Source: Nemophila menziesii (lineage: Eukaryota > Streptophyta > Magnoliopsida > Boraginales > Hydrophyllaceae). From it: 64,000 nucleotides of DNA. The notes beneath the pieces are model-generated. The model was not told the DNA's origin. It did no database searches and saw only the letters and a program-made list of their open reading frames with translations. The stretch lies in contig JARWIR010000010.1 in NCBI GenBank assembly GCA_029959085.1, forward strand, positions 35,580,731 to 35,644,730, written 5' to 3'. Below, piece after piece: positions 12,486 to 24,094 of this stretch. The first letter of the stretch is position 1. Each line of letters begins with the position of its first letter. A program made the position numbers and the translations under genes.

Positions 12486-13270
12486 TCAAATATCAAGGTT
12501 CTCGCTGATATGTTCGACTTTTAACCCTAAAATGCACGTTTCACTATCCTGAAAATCCACCTTTTGATCATGTAATACAAGACTCGGCACATAATGACCA
12601 ATATAACACGGACGATTATTACTGAGAAGAACTTTAACTTCCTTGCTCTGAGGGTCATACAAGTTCAAAGAACCATCATCATAATCTTTCCAAAACATTT
12701 TTCCATTGTTCACAAAGCAGCTTGGTATATTGTTAAACCTAAGATCAACGGAAAATTGTATAACCCAAGATTCAGTTACCCCATATTCTTTCATCAACCA
12801 TATATCAACTTTCCATATCTCATTATCCAGACGAGAATTTCCATTTATCAAACAAAGCAACCCTTGACAATCAATAAGTTTACTAAACGGGTACATTAAT
12901 TTGTTTTCCAAACAAGAGGGGAATCTCATTTCCCTAAACACTTCACTATGCATATCAAACAATACAATTCTATCATCTTCAGCAAACCAATGTGCAGCTC
13001 CGTTTACATAGGCTGAATCAGCGTAAATGTCATATGAAGGTGCTAAATGAGTAATATCTTCCCATACTCTTGTGCTTAACCTAAAAATTTCAACCTTGGG
13101 TGTACGAGTCATTCTAACTAACTTGTAATCATTTGTAGCAATATCAAACCCTAACCCTAGTTTAGGCTTATACGTATCATCCTTATAGATGGGTTCTGGT
13201 ATGTATATGGCTTTATTTATAAGTGGGTTCCATAGATATACTGGAATATCGTGTTTATCACCAGCACAAA
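12486..13270 (-). CDS. F-box protein, C-terminal part (F-box-associated domain), separated by CACTA insertion
   Basis: This is the 3' portion of a plant F-box gene, the substrate-recruiting subunit of an SCF ubiquitin ligase. The minus-strand frame is open from 13270 to the stop at 12486. It contains the FBA-type signature VYLWNPLINKAIYIP, then LGFDIATNDYKLVRM, then a variable repeat region ending in the stop. Joined to 23695-24094 with one copy of the AAA duplication removed, it gives one uninterrupted frame of about 393 codons, the usual size for this family. The junction sits inside the conserved NGLICL...LWNP segment. The gene is therefore intact apart from the transposon, unless the element is spliced out as an intron. 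Substrate unknown. Confidence 0.88.
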
Positions 13271-13545
13271 CACTACTACATTTCGCATGTTTACCGACGA
13301 CAGATCACCGGCGAATCACGGGTCGTCGGTAAACGTATAAGATTACCGACGACGACGTTGTCGCTAATATTTACCGACAAAACGCCGTCGTTAAAAGTAT
13401 CGACTTCGTCGTTAATTAGTTGGTTTGAATTTTTATTTTTTTTAATCGTAAATTTGCCGTCGCTAATGAGGACGACGACGTTTTTCGCCGTTAATTAGCG
13501 ACGAGTTTTTTATAATTACCGGCGAATTTACGTGTAGTCGGTAAT
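13271..13545. promoter_or_regulatory. CACTA left terminal and subterminal repeat array
   Basis: After the CACTA terminus come several direct and inverted copies of motifs such as tttaccgacgac, gtcgtcggtaa and gtcgctaat. In En/Spm such subterminal repeats bind TNPA and control transposition and transcription. The array also lies just upstream of the transposase gene, so it may be its promoter; that role is inference. Confidence 0.8.
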
Positions 13546-16500
13546 TTATTAATGTATTTTTAAAGGCTGCAGTTTTTTTATCTCATAAAACACCCACACA
13601 CACCCAAAAACACCTCCGAATTTCTCCCAAAAAATCCCAGAATTTTTTTTTTCTATCCTAATTGATTCTCCAATTTGTCTTGCACCATTCCCGGGTCCAT
13701 AATCAAGGTGGGGCATTATCAATATCCATTTTCATCAAAAAATTTAAGGTAAATTCATGAAATTCCATGTTTTTAAAATTTAATTTTTATTTTAGAATTG
13801 TGTTTAATTGTTGATATATGATGTGATTAGGTGTATTAGTACATTGTCTAGGTGGGTTGTGGTCATCAATCCTCTTCTTAACCATCTAATTCAAGGTATT
13901 TTCAAGAAATTTCATACTTTTTCATTTTTTTTAATTGATATGTGTTAGTTGCTATAATTAGACATGATTAGGTTGATGATTTACATGTGATTTGCTTTAC
14001 TTTTTTATTATTATGTCTTGTAGTATGCATGTTTGGTTGTATTTAATTTTTTTTGTTCATATATTATTATTTGTTTTATTAATTATATGAAATTTATTAT
14101 CTATATATTGTGTTGTAATTTTATTTATTCAATGGTTTGTAATTTTATTCATTCAATGGTTTGTAATAATTATTCATTCAATGGTTTGTAATTTTTATTA
14201 TGTCATTTATTGTGTTGTAATTTTTATTCTTCTTTTTAATTGGGTTGTAATAATTATATATTTTATTTGTCTAGTTGTATAAAATTGTTGCGAAGAGATG
14301 AATCCGGATTTGGATAAGAGTTGGATCGATACAACTAATTACTATACGAAAGAATATGTATCTGGGGTTATTCGTTTTATCGAATATGCAGAGAAAAATG
14401 AAGATTGTACCACTGGTTTCATGTCTTGTCCGTGTACGAAGTGTAATAATTACTCTCGAAAACCCATCGACGAAGTTAGGGCCCACCTTCTTAAACACGG
14501 TTTCAACAAAACATATCTTGTTTGGACAAAGCACGGCGAGAACGAGGTGGTAATTCCCGAGACAATTCACGTACCAAACATAGATAGCGAAATGCATCGT
14601 GTTTATGAGGATGTGAGACAAAGTTACTATGTTGGTGGTCATCCGGGAGATATTGAAATGAGAGACGCACATCTTCCTAGTCAAAACAGTTTTGATTCAT
14701 TGTTCGAAGAATTGGAGACAGAATTATATCCTGGTTGTACAGCGATGAGTTCATTGAATTTCATTGCCAAGCTTATGCACGTAAAAGTAAAGAACAAGTG
14801 GAGTAACACATCATTCTCCGAGCTGTTAGAGTTGGTTGGTCGTGTTTTACCGAAACCTCACAACTTGCCCGATTCTTACGAAGCATGCAACAAGAAACTT
14901 AAAAGTTTGGGCATGGGGTATGTTACTATTGATGTTTGTTTGAATGATTGTGCAATCTTTTACAAGGAGAATGAAAAACTTGACAATTGTCCAGTATGTG
15001 GTGAATCAAGATATGACCCGAAGAAGGGTAACAAAGTACCGCATAAGAAGCTTCGTTATTTTCCGATTGCTCCGAGATTGCAGCGACTATACGCATCGAA
15101 ACACACCGCTGAAGAAATGATATGGCACCATACCGGAAGAAGTTCCGATCCAGATGTGTTGCGTCATCCGGTTGATGGTGATAGTTGGAAGAGATTTGCA
15201 GCGCTACATCCTGAGTTCGCCAGTGAACCTCGGAATGTATATTTGGGCCTTGGACTCGATGGGTTTTGTCCGTTCTCCATGCAGAACAACTCCTACAGTA
15301 TGTGGCCTATCATATTGACCGTCTACAACTCGCCACCGTGGACATGCATGAAGGAGACCACATTTCAGCTTTGTTTGTTAATTCCGGGTCCCCGATCACC
15401 CGGAAAGGACATGGATGTCTTTCTCCGCCCTATTATAGACGAGTTGGACATGTTGTGGAGAACAGGTATCCATACGTATGACGCCCACACGAAGCAAATG
15501 TTTTTAATGAAGGTTTGTGTGCTGTCCACGACCAATGATTACCCCGCTCGGTCATACGCTTCAGGATGGTCGGGTCAAGGTTACATGGCTTGCCCAGAAT
15601 GCATGGATTCCACTCCTTCGTTGAAGGTGAGGAAAGGGGTCGTTTACTTTGATCATAGACGTTGGTTACCTTTCGAACATGATCTCAGAGATGATACGGT
15701 TTCGTACAAGAAAACCGATAAACGTGCCCCACCGAGGAAACATAGTCCTGCTAGTATTCAGACACAGCTAGATGGGCTTCCGATCGTGTTTCCCGGTAAA
15801 CACAAGGATTTCGGGGACAAGGTGACAAAAAAAACAGGGCCGCGTGAGACAAACTGAAAAAAAAGAGTATTTTTTATCGTTTACCGTATTGGTTAGAAAA
15901 TTTGTTAAAACATAACATCGATGTAATGCATTGCGAGAAGAATGTGTGCGACAGTTTGCTTGGTACGGTTATAGGAGTTGATGGTAAAATAAACAAAGAT
16001 AACGTGAAGGCGCGAATGGATCTTATGGATTCGGGAATTAGAAAGGAGTTGTGGATCTCATCCGAAGAAGGTAAGACGATACTAAAGCGAGGAAAGTATA
16101 CGTTATCAGCGGAGAAGAGGAAGATTTTTCTCGAGTGGTTACGGGCATAAAGGTTTCCAGATGGTTTCGCGTCTAGTTTGAGGAATAATGTTCACATTGA
16201 TACGGGAAAGATTATTGGAATGAAATCGCATGATTGTCACGTTATGATGCAGTATCTCTTTGTTTGTTGTCTTCCCGGTCTTTTAGAGGATAAGCCGATT
16301 AGCGATGCAGTAATTGGCTTAGCGAACGTGTTTAGAGTTGTTTGTAGCAAGAATTTGAGTAGGAAACAATTGTTAACCGGTAAGGCAAAAGTGGCTGAAG
16401 TAATGTGCAAACTAGAAACTATCCTGCCTCCTGCATTTTTTAACATAATGATCCACCTGGTGATACACTTGTATGATGAAGCATTGCTAGGGGGCCCGGT

Positions 16501-16614
16501 TCAAATGCGGTGGATGTACCCATTTGAAAGGTATTTAAAAAAGTTGAAAGAGTATATTCGAAACCCCGCTAGACCATTTGAAAGGTATTTAAAAAAGTTG
16601 AAAAAGTTCAACAT

Positions 16615-16675
16615 TGTTATTTATATTTATATCTTTATTTATTTATATATATATTTTTATATTTATATATTTATA
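16615..16675. repeat. (TATATTTA)n-like microsatellite in transposase intron
   Basis: TA- and TTTA-rich simple sequence ends in the splice acceptor atttatag. It lies between transposase exons, where a frame shift or stop would otherwise occur, which supports its intron status. Confidence 0.7.
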
Positions 16676-16894
16676 GGTACCTTAGTGAAGAAAAAACAAA
16701 GTTCAACGATCCAGGCAGATACAACGAACCACCGCCAGTGCATAGAGAGTTATCCGTTTTCAAGTCCCAGTGTACTCCAGTTGGCAAGAAAGTATCTGGT
16801 GCTTTAGCGTATAAGGATAAGGAGCACGTCATTTATTATATTTTGAATAACTGCGACGAAATCGAGACATTTAGGACGTAAGTAACGTTGTTAT

Positions 16895-17105
16895 TGATAT
16901 GTTTATATATTTATATATTTATATGTTTATATATTTATATATTTATATATTTATATATTTATATATTTATATATTTATATATTTATATGTTTATATATTT
17001 ATATATTTATATATTTATATACTTATATATTTATATATTTATATATTTATATATTTATAATGATTTATTTATATATTTATATATTTATAATGATTTATTT
17101 ATATA
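16895..17105. repeat. (TATATTTA)n microsatellite in transposase intron
   Basis: About 25 near-perfect copies of tatattta fill the intron between the exon ending at 16877 and the one starting at 17121. The long reading frame across it ([10 protein letters not shown]...) is only the repeat translated. Confidence 0.9.
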
Positions 17106-18079
17106 CCATTTCAATTATAGTGAACACAGATCCACACTTTCGGGAACGACTGACGAAATAGATTATATGCACCGTCAAATGTTTAAGGATTGGTTTTTGG
17201 ATAAGGTATGTAACATTGGTTTAAATAGTATTCTTTTTATTTTCAATGTATCTCATGTTTTTTTAATGACAGGTTCATGGAATGGAATCCCGTGGTGATC
17301 CGTTAGCTACCCCTGAGATAGTGTCATTGGCAAACATGCCTTATGGTGCGGTGCATATGTACGATTCATGTGTTGTGAACGGTATAAAGTGGATAACAAA
17401 GAGTAAAGGAGAAAAAAGAGTGACGCAAGATTACGGTGTATGCGTCATGTACGATGGGTCACCATATTACGGCGAATTATTGAAAATCTTGGAGCTAACA
17501 TACACTGGAGGGTGCTCGGTTGTTATATTTGTATGTAAGTGGTACAAGAAGAGTGAATCAAGGATAGAACACGGGGTAACATTTATCAACACAGCAAGCG
17601 TTGATTGGCCAAACGAACCATACATTCTAGCATCGCAAGCAAAGAAAGTGTTTTATATTGACGAGATTCGTGCAAAGAAAACATCGAAAGAATGGAAGGC
17701 CGTTTGGGAAATAAATGATCGGCATGGATGGAGTCCCGAGTTATGGGGTTCGGAATCATTACCTACCAACAATGAGAGAATCACAATACCTTTGGTTAAC
17801 CCTGGTAATTTGACCGTTATGATGAACTTGGCAACTACGGAGGAGGTCGAGATTGACCAATCTCATTTTCGTATTCAATTGCCTTTTGAAATTAGTACTG
17901 TTGAGAACGAGGAAATGGAGGATGACACGTGGGAAGAATATGGAGACGAAGAACCTATTGAGTTTGATAGTGATGGTGAGCCTATAGTTGACAGTGGATA
18001 TGAAACTGACTAGTTGATAACTTTATTTGATTTTATTTTTTTGATTACGAGTATTTTTTGTTATTTGAATTTGAATTTT

Positions 18080-20012
18080 CACTTGACTCATATAGATGAC
18101 CAAAATCACCGAACACTATCACTTGACTCATATAGTTGACCAAAATCACCAAACACTATCACTTGACTCAAGTTTGACTCATATAGTTGACCAAAATCAC
18201 CAAACACTATCACTTGACTCCTATAGTTGACCAAAATCACCAAACACTATCACTTGACTCCTATAGTTGACCAAAATCACCAAACACTATCACTTGACTC
18301 AAGTTTGACTCATATAGTTGACCAAAATCACCAAACACTATCACTTGACTCCTATAGTTGACCAAAATCACCAAACACTATCACTTGACTCAAGTTTGAC
18401 TCATATAGTTGACCAAAATCCCCAAACACTATCACTTGACTCAAGTTTGACTCATATAGTTGACCAAAATCACCAAACACTATCACTTGACTCCTATAGT
18501 TGACCAAAATCACCAAACACTATCACTTGACTCATATAGTTGACCAAAATCACCGAACACTATCACTTGACTCCTATAGTTGACCAAAATCACCAAACAC
18601 TATCACTTGACTCATATAGTTGACCAAAATCACCAAACACTATCACTTGACTCAAGTTTGACTCATATAGTTGACCAAAATCACCAAACACTATCACTTG
18701 ACTCCTATAGTTGACCAAAATCACCAAACACTATCACTTGACTCAAGTTTGACTCATATAGTTGACCAAAATCACCAAACACTATCACTTGACTCCTATA
18801 GTTGACCAAAATCACCAAACACTATCACTTGACTCAAGTTTGACTCATATAGTTGACCAAAATCACCAAACACTATCACTTGACTCAAGTTTGACTCATA
18901 TAGTTGACCAAAATCACCAAACACTATCACTTGACTCCTATAGTTGACCAAAATCACCAAACACTATCACTTGACTCATATAGTTGACCAAAATCACCGA
19001 ACACTATCACTTGACTCCTATAGTTGACCAAAATCACCAAACACTATCACTTGACTCATATAGTTGACCAAAATCACCGAACACTATCACTTGACTCCTA
19101 TAGTTGACCAAAATCACCAAACACTATCACTTGACTCAAGTTTGACTCATATAGTTGACCAAAATCACCAAACACTATCACTTGACTCAAGTTTGACTCA
19201 TATAGTTGACCAAAATCACCAAACACTATCACTTGACTCATATAGTTGACCAAAATCACCGAACACTATCACTTGACTCATATAGTTGACCAAAATCACC
19301 GAACACTATCACTTGACTCCTATAGTTGACCAAAATCACCAAACACTATCACTTGACTCAAGTTTGACTCATATAGTTGACCAAAATCACCAAACACTAT
19401 CACTTGACTCCTATAGTTGACCAAAATCACCAAACACTATCACTTGACTCATATAGTTGACCAAAATCACCGAACACTATCACTTGACTCCTATAGTTGA
19501 CCAAAATCACCAAACACTATCACTTGACTCATATAGTTGACCAAAATCACCGAACACTATCACTTGACTCCTATAGTTGACCAAAATCACCAAACACTAT
19601 CACTTGACTCATATAGTTGACCAAAATCACCAAACACTATCACTTGACTCCTATAGTTGACCAAAATCACCAAACACTATCACTTGACTCAAGTTTGACT
19701 CATATAGTTGACCAAAATCACCAAACACTATCACTTGACTCCTATAGTTGACCAAAATCACCAAACACTATCACTTGACTCAAGTTTGACTCATATAGTT
19801 GACCAAAATCACCAAACACTATCACTTGACTCAAGTTTGACTCATATAGTTGACCAAAATCACCAAACACTATCACTTGACTCAAGTTTGACTCATATAG
19901 CTGACCAAAATCACCGAACACTATCACTTGACTCAAGTTTGACTCATATAGTTGACCAAAATCACCGAACACTATCACTTGACTCAAGTTTGACTCCCAA
20001 AATCACCAAACA
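18080..20012. repeat. 1.9 kb minisatellite inside CACTA element (40- and 51-bp units)
   Basis: More than 40 tandem copies of a unit containing tatagttgaccaaaatcacc follow the transposase stop codon. Two unit lengths alternate: a 40-bp form and a 51-bp form with an extra aagtttgactc. Variants are few (aaacac or gaacac; catatag or cctatag) and are shared between distant units, which implies recent spread by unequal exchange or replication slippage. Reading frames across it are repeat artefacts. Confidence 0.95.
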
Positions 20013-20119
20013 CACCACTGTTTAAGATTGAAGAAAATTTAATGGAAAAAAGAAATAAATATATAATAGGAGAATCACACAAACCATAAGAAAAAAAAAT
20101 TTTAAAAAAAAAAAAAAAT

Positions 20120-20441
20120 CGCGACGACATACAACTATTTAACGACGACATTCAACATATGAATGTCGTCGGTAACTTTTAGCGACGAAACACAAGCTCT
20201 TTTTTGTCGCTAATATTTCCCAAAAATTTTCATTGGCCAACATGGGCGGTCAAGTTTCCCGCCCACGAAAATTAGCGACGAATATGTTCGAATAGCGACG
20301 ACATTGACGTCGGTAATCAAGGACACGCTAGCCGCGTGTGTACGGAGTGGGCCACGTGTCCTTGATTACCGACGAATAACTAAAGATTACCGACGAATAA
20401 CTAAAGATTACCGACGAATTCACGTGTCGTCGATAATTTCT
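20120..20441. promoter_or_regulatory. internal subterminal-type repeat array upstream of second CACTA gene
   Basis: The motifs seen at both CACTA ends (gcgacgacat, gtcgtcggtaa, attaccgacgaat) recur here as a dense block, far from either terminus. The block lies directly before the leader of the second gene. Its position suggests a promoter region under the same DNA-binding control as the termini, or the relic of another CACTA end trapped inside. Confidence 0.7.
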
Positions 20442-21342
20442 GTTTCTATATGACCTAACCGAGCTCATTTCTTCCTCACTCACCACAAAAATTACACCCA
20501 AAAAACGCCATTTCCTCCCATTCCAATCCATTCCGAGGCAATACAACAACAAATCCAACAACAAGGTAAGCTTAATCCTTCCATAAACACCATTCAATTT
20601 CTAATTTTTAATTTTTAATTTCAATTTCTAATATCTTTTTTGTTTGTTTTGTTTTTTGTTTCCTTGTTTCTGGCATGGATTCATGGATGAAAACTACACA
20701 TTATCCACGTAACAGGTAACAATTTTCGATTTTATTTTCCTTTTTTTTTTTGGGTTTTTTGGATTGATTTTTTTTTATGAATGTAATGATGTTTTAAGCA
20801 TATTCCGAATTTTGATGATGCTATTTTAGGTTGTTTAGTATATTTTAGGAATTAAAAACATAACAGAATGATGAATTTTATGATTTTTGAAAGAAAACTA
20901 GGGTTTTGATAGGATTTTTGCATTGTTTATTGTGTATGATATGTTTACGATATGATTTTCAGAGATTAAAGGACTTGTTATGTGATATAGGGGCCTTTTT
21001 GCAATATATTAAAATTGTATGATTAAATGAAAAATGGACCAAAATATATAGTTGAAAAATATAGGGACTTTTTTGCAATATATGAAAATATAGGGACCTT
21101 TTTGCAATATATTAAAACTGTATGATTAAATGAAAAATGGACCAAAATGTATAGTTGAAAAATATAGGGACTTTTTTGCAATATATTAAAATATAGGGAC
21201 TTTTTTGCAATATATGAAAATATAGGGACTTTTTTGCAATATATGAAAATATAGGGACCTTTTTGCAATATATTAAAAAGTGTAAGGGCTTATTTGTAAT
21301 TAATTAAACTATGGGACTAATAAGTAATTTCTAAAATTGTAG
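20442..21342 (+). other. leader and 5' intron of second CACTA gene
   Basis: A probable untranslated exon ends at 20565 (caacaacaag, then gtaagc). The intron would end at ttgtag just before the ATG at 21343. A tandem repeat of tatagggacttttttgcaat-type units occupies 21005-21290. There is no coding sequence; short minus-strand frames across the repeat are artefacts. Confidence 0.5.
21005..21290. repeat. tandem repeat in 5' intron of second CACTA gene
   Basis: Repeated units of the type atagggacttttttgcaata occur singly and within a larger duplicated block of about 105 bp that also contains aaatgaaaaatggaccaaaa. Confidence 0.75.
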
Positions 21343-23088
21343 ATGGCTGATGTTATGGGACGTGGTCACGATGGTGATGGATTCGGAAGCGATCCCCCGA
21401 GGGGTCCTAATCGGGGACTCCAAGACTGCGACCAACCTTCAGGTAAAAATACTTAATAAATTTTAATTTCATAAATTTGATTTTTTTTCGAATAAATAAT
21501 TAATAAATTATACTCAATGTAACAGGAATTCCGAAGAGAAGACTTCGGAAACCCCGAAGCACCACCTCTATCCGAACCGCCCAAGAGACGCTTAAGAGAG
21601 TTGGGTGGCCCATACCGATCGAATTCTCCGTCATCGACAAGACGTGGAATATAGTGGGCCCCCACTATAAACACGTGGGTCAGGTCATCGGGCACGCGGT
21701 TCGAGAATTTGTACCCCCCATTTACAAACAGTGGATAGAGGTCCCCGAAGGTCGGATAGGGGGTATTTACAGCCGTCTTCAGGAATTTTTTGACGTGGAG
21801 GGGTGGAGGAGAAGAGGTGACTGGGAGGACATTTCCGAAAAGCTGAACAGTATGTCCTCGGCCTGCTATCAGAGATGGAAATCCGACTTGAAGTCGGATT
21901 ACTACAACAACGGTCTCGCTCCCCCGGATGTTAAACCCGAGTATTGGGCTATTGCGAAGAAGAATTGGGACGATCTGAATGCCCAGGTAACAAAAAAAAA
22001 TATTTATTACATCTATTTTTCGTTATTTATTAGATTTATAACTATTTTTGTTTATTATTTGTAGGCTCAGGCGGAGATTAATCGGAAAAACCGGGAGCAG
22101 CAGACTAGTGCGAGTAGGGCTGGGTCTCGGAACCTATCCCAGACTAGGGAGGTTATTATGGAGGTATAATTACATTTAATAAAAATATAATTTAGTATCT
22201 TAATAATTTATTTATGTTTAGTTATTTAATATTTGGTATTGAAAACTGTATAGGGGACGCTTAAGACCGTGACGAAGGAGCCGATGATTTTCACGGACGA
22301 ACAAACCCAAGAGGAGATGGAGCTTCCTCCATTGAGCGGCTACTTCGATCATCTTGCATACGATTCGGCTAGTGACAGCTATCGGGACGCGCGATTAGAA
22401 AAAGCTAGTGTAAGTTTTTTTTCGTTACTTAAAAATTTTATTTTTTACTTTACTTTGATATTAATCTAATTTATTTTAAAATTAAATATAATTACAGGCA
22501 GTTTTACGAGAGAAGATGCAGAATAAGGTTGTGGAGGCTGCAGCCGAGGGCACCGAGATTACTACGGAGGAGCAGATGGATGCGATTTTGGAGACCATTA
22601 TGGAGGTCATGGCCCCACCGAAGACAAGACACTGGGTGCCTACCATTGGACCTGTCTGGAAGAAATCACGGAAACAAACAAAAGCCGATGCTGCGAGCGA
22701 GGAGCTACTGAAGGCGATGTTCGCAGGCATGAACGAGCTTCGAGTAAAACAAGGACTTGAGCCTATACCAGATCCATCCTCCACATCGACCAGGCCCACT
22801 GCTTCTTCGAGCCAGTCGAGTCAGCCTCCGAGCTTAACGGACACGCTCTTCGATGCGTTAAATGGTATGAGGATGGCTCAAGGACTACCCCGATCGCCCA
22901 CCCCCAGCCCCCCCAGCCGCCCCCGAGAAGGAGTCCCGAGGAACGAGGAGATGAAGAGGATGATGATGATGATGATGATGATGCTTAGTTTGAGTCGGTA
23001 TTTGTTTACGTTTTATTTGTTTTGTAAGAATTTGACTTTTGATTGGGTTTTTTTAAGACTTTTGTTTAGCGTGTTTAAATTATGTTGA
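21343..23088 (+). CDS. Transposase_24 / TNPA-like protein of CACTA element, five exons
   Basis: This is the second element gene, of the plant En/Spm Transposase_24 type and probably the DNA-binding accessory protein. Exons are 21343-21442, 21526-21986, 22065-22163, 22254-22409 and 22498 to the end. All borders are GT/AG, and the exon lengths keep one frame. The conserved core lies in exon 2 (WPIPIEFSVIDKTWNIVGPH; VPEGRIGGIYSRLQEFFDV; SSACYQRWKSDLKSDYYN). Exon 5 carries an LxAMFAGMNELRVKQG segment. In the current frame it ends at 23088 with an unlikely hydrophobic tail. One frame over, a run of aspartates ends at a TAG (22986-22988), which looks like the native end. A one-base change in the C-rich tract at 22899-22924 would explain this. 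Confidence 0.82.
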
Positions 23089-23275
23089 CTACATTTGACT
23101 TTATGTAAGACTTTTTTTACGGTTTTAGTTATGATTCGGGTTTTTCTATTAATTATTGAATTTTATTCGAATTATATTTATAATAAAATCAAACCTCAAA
23201 TCAAAACAAAACAAAAATAATTAAAACAAAATCAAATTGTATTTTAAAAAAATGAATTTAAAAAAAAAAAACAAT

Positions 23276-23694
23276 TAGCGACGACATGCTAGAATTTAAC
23301 GACGACATTCATCAATTGAATATCGTCGTTAATTCTTAAAAAAATAATTATTTAATCCTAAATTTAATTTAAAAAAAACAAAAAAAAATAGCGACAACCC
23401 GTCGTCGCTAATAGTTGTCGGCAAATTTAAAAAAAAAAAATTCAATTATCGGCACGAAAAACATTTTAACGGCGACGCTGGCCGTCGGTGATCAAGCCAA
23501 TCAACGACGACGTCGTTTCGTCGGCAAGATTGCCGACGACTAGTGCTTTATTCGCCGGTAAGTCTTGATTTACCGACCAATTTCTAGGAACGACGTGTTA
23601 CCGACGACTTGTCGTCGCTAATCAAGTTTAGCGACGAATTTACGGGGTTTACCGACGACACGTGTCGTCGGTAAACAAGCGAATTCCAGTAGTG
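23276..23694. promoter_or_regulatory. CACTA right terminal and subterminal repeat array
   Basis: Many copies of gcgacgac, gtcgtcgctaat and ttaccgacgac in both orientations lead to the terminal gcgaattccagtagtg. This is the right-end counterpart of the array at 13271-13545. Confidence 0.85.
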
Positions 23695-24094
23695 AAAGAC
23701 AAATTAACCCATTACAACTATTTAAGGTGCCAAAGACTCCCCAATCGTTTACCCATGGTACATTAAACTTATTATGTAACTCAAAAGTTTCATTATTATA
23801 GTAGGATAAATACGTCTCTAGGTAAGCCTTATTATATTTGCACGAGAATCGCTTCTTCTCTTTAGGGTTTGATGAGACCCATTCTCGATCCACGGAAACG
23901 CAAGTTCGAATCAAGAGTTGTGGATGATTAATTCTGTTGAAATTGAGGTGTGTGTTGATGAAGTAAGGGGAAGATATGAGAGCTTTCCATGATTTACATA
24001 CTAATCCACAACGCAAAAGAGCCTTCACTGATAGCCTACGAAGAATGTTAATCATCACATCCTCTACGAAACACATCTCTTCTTCTTCTACCAT
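23695..24094 (-). CDS. F-box protein, N-terminal part (F-box domain), separated by CACTA insertion
   Basis: This is the 5' portion of the F-box gene. The frame starts at the ATG at 24094 (MVEEEEMCFVEDVMINILRR). The F-box, which contacts SKP1, spans residues 9-45 (LSVKALLRCGLVCKSWKALI, then SSPYFI). The segment up to 23695 ends within NSCNGLICL, the start of the F-box-associated domain. Read on into the transposon the frame stops at 23618. It continues in frame in 12486-13270 once the 10.4 kb CACTA element and one AAA are removed. No other lesion was seen, so the insertion is probably recent or tolerated. Confidence 0.88.

Larger units (their letters stand above)
14298..18013 (+). pseudogene. 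TNP2-type CACTA transposase gene (Transpos_assoc, TNP2, DUF4218, DUF4216), with lesions
   Basis: This is the catalytic transposase of the element. The first coding exon starts at the ATG at 14298 (MNPDLDKSWIDTTNYYTKEY), a Transpos_assoc opening. TNP2 follows to about 16140 (YPARSYASGWSGQGYMACP; LLKHNIDVMHCEKNVCDSLLG). DUF4218 covers 16150-16600 (MKSHDCHVMMQYL; MRWMYPFERYLKKLK). Exons 16677-16877, 17121-17205 and 17273-18013 have GT/AG borders and carry a conserved NNCDE motif and DUF4216 (YGVCVMYDGSPYYG). The last exon ends in an acidic tail. Lesions: frame breaks at two A8 runs (15827-15834, 15857-15864), an in-frame TAA at 16148-16150, and a 54-bp tandem duplication near 16520-16610. The A8 breaks could be assembly errors; the TAA looks real. 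Confidence 0.9.
13271..23694 (+). mobile_element. CACTA (En/Spm) DNA transposon, 10.4 kb, inserted in F-box gene
   Basis: The ends are CACTACTACATTTCGC and, inverted, CACTACTGGAATTCGC (13 of 16 identical). A 3-bp duplication, AAA, lies at 13268-13270 and 23695-23697, as expected for CACTA elements. Subterminal arrays of ttaccgacgac-type repeats lie inside both ends. Two plus-strand genes follow: a TNP2-type transposase with DUF4218 and DUF4216 regions (14298-18013), and a Transposase_24/TNPA-like gene (21343-23088). A 1.9 kb minisatellite separates them. Frame lesions exist, most of them in homopolymers. The pair of genes suggests an autonomous or recently autonomous element. Confidence 0.95.

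Noticed and set aside
16888..17100. 136-codon frame beginning with [10 protein letters not shown] repeats
   Set aside because: TATATTTA microsatellite within an intron; only its end overlaps a real transposase exon.
18080..20012. CRISPR-like array
   Set aside because: Units are continuous tandem repeats without unique spacers, in a plant CACTA transposon.
18318..20025. Repeated frames such as MTKITKHYHLTPIVDQNHQT
   Set aside because: Translation of the CACTA minisatellite; the same peptide appears in every array block and on the opposite strand too.
22930..23088. Methionine run and hydrophobic tail as true C-terminus of the second CACTA gene
   Set aside because: The same bases in the next frame give an acidic tail and an early stop, more like a native end; a one-base change in the C-tract explains the switch.
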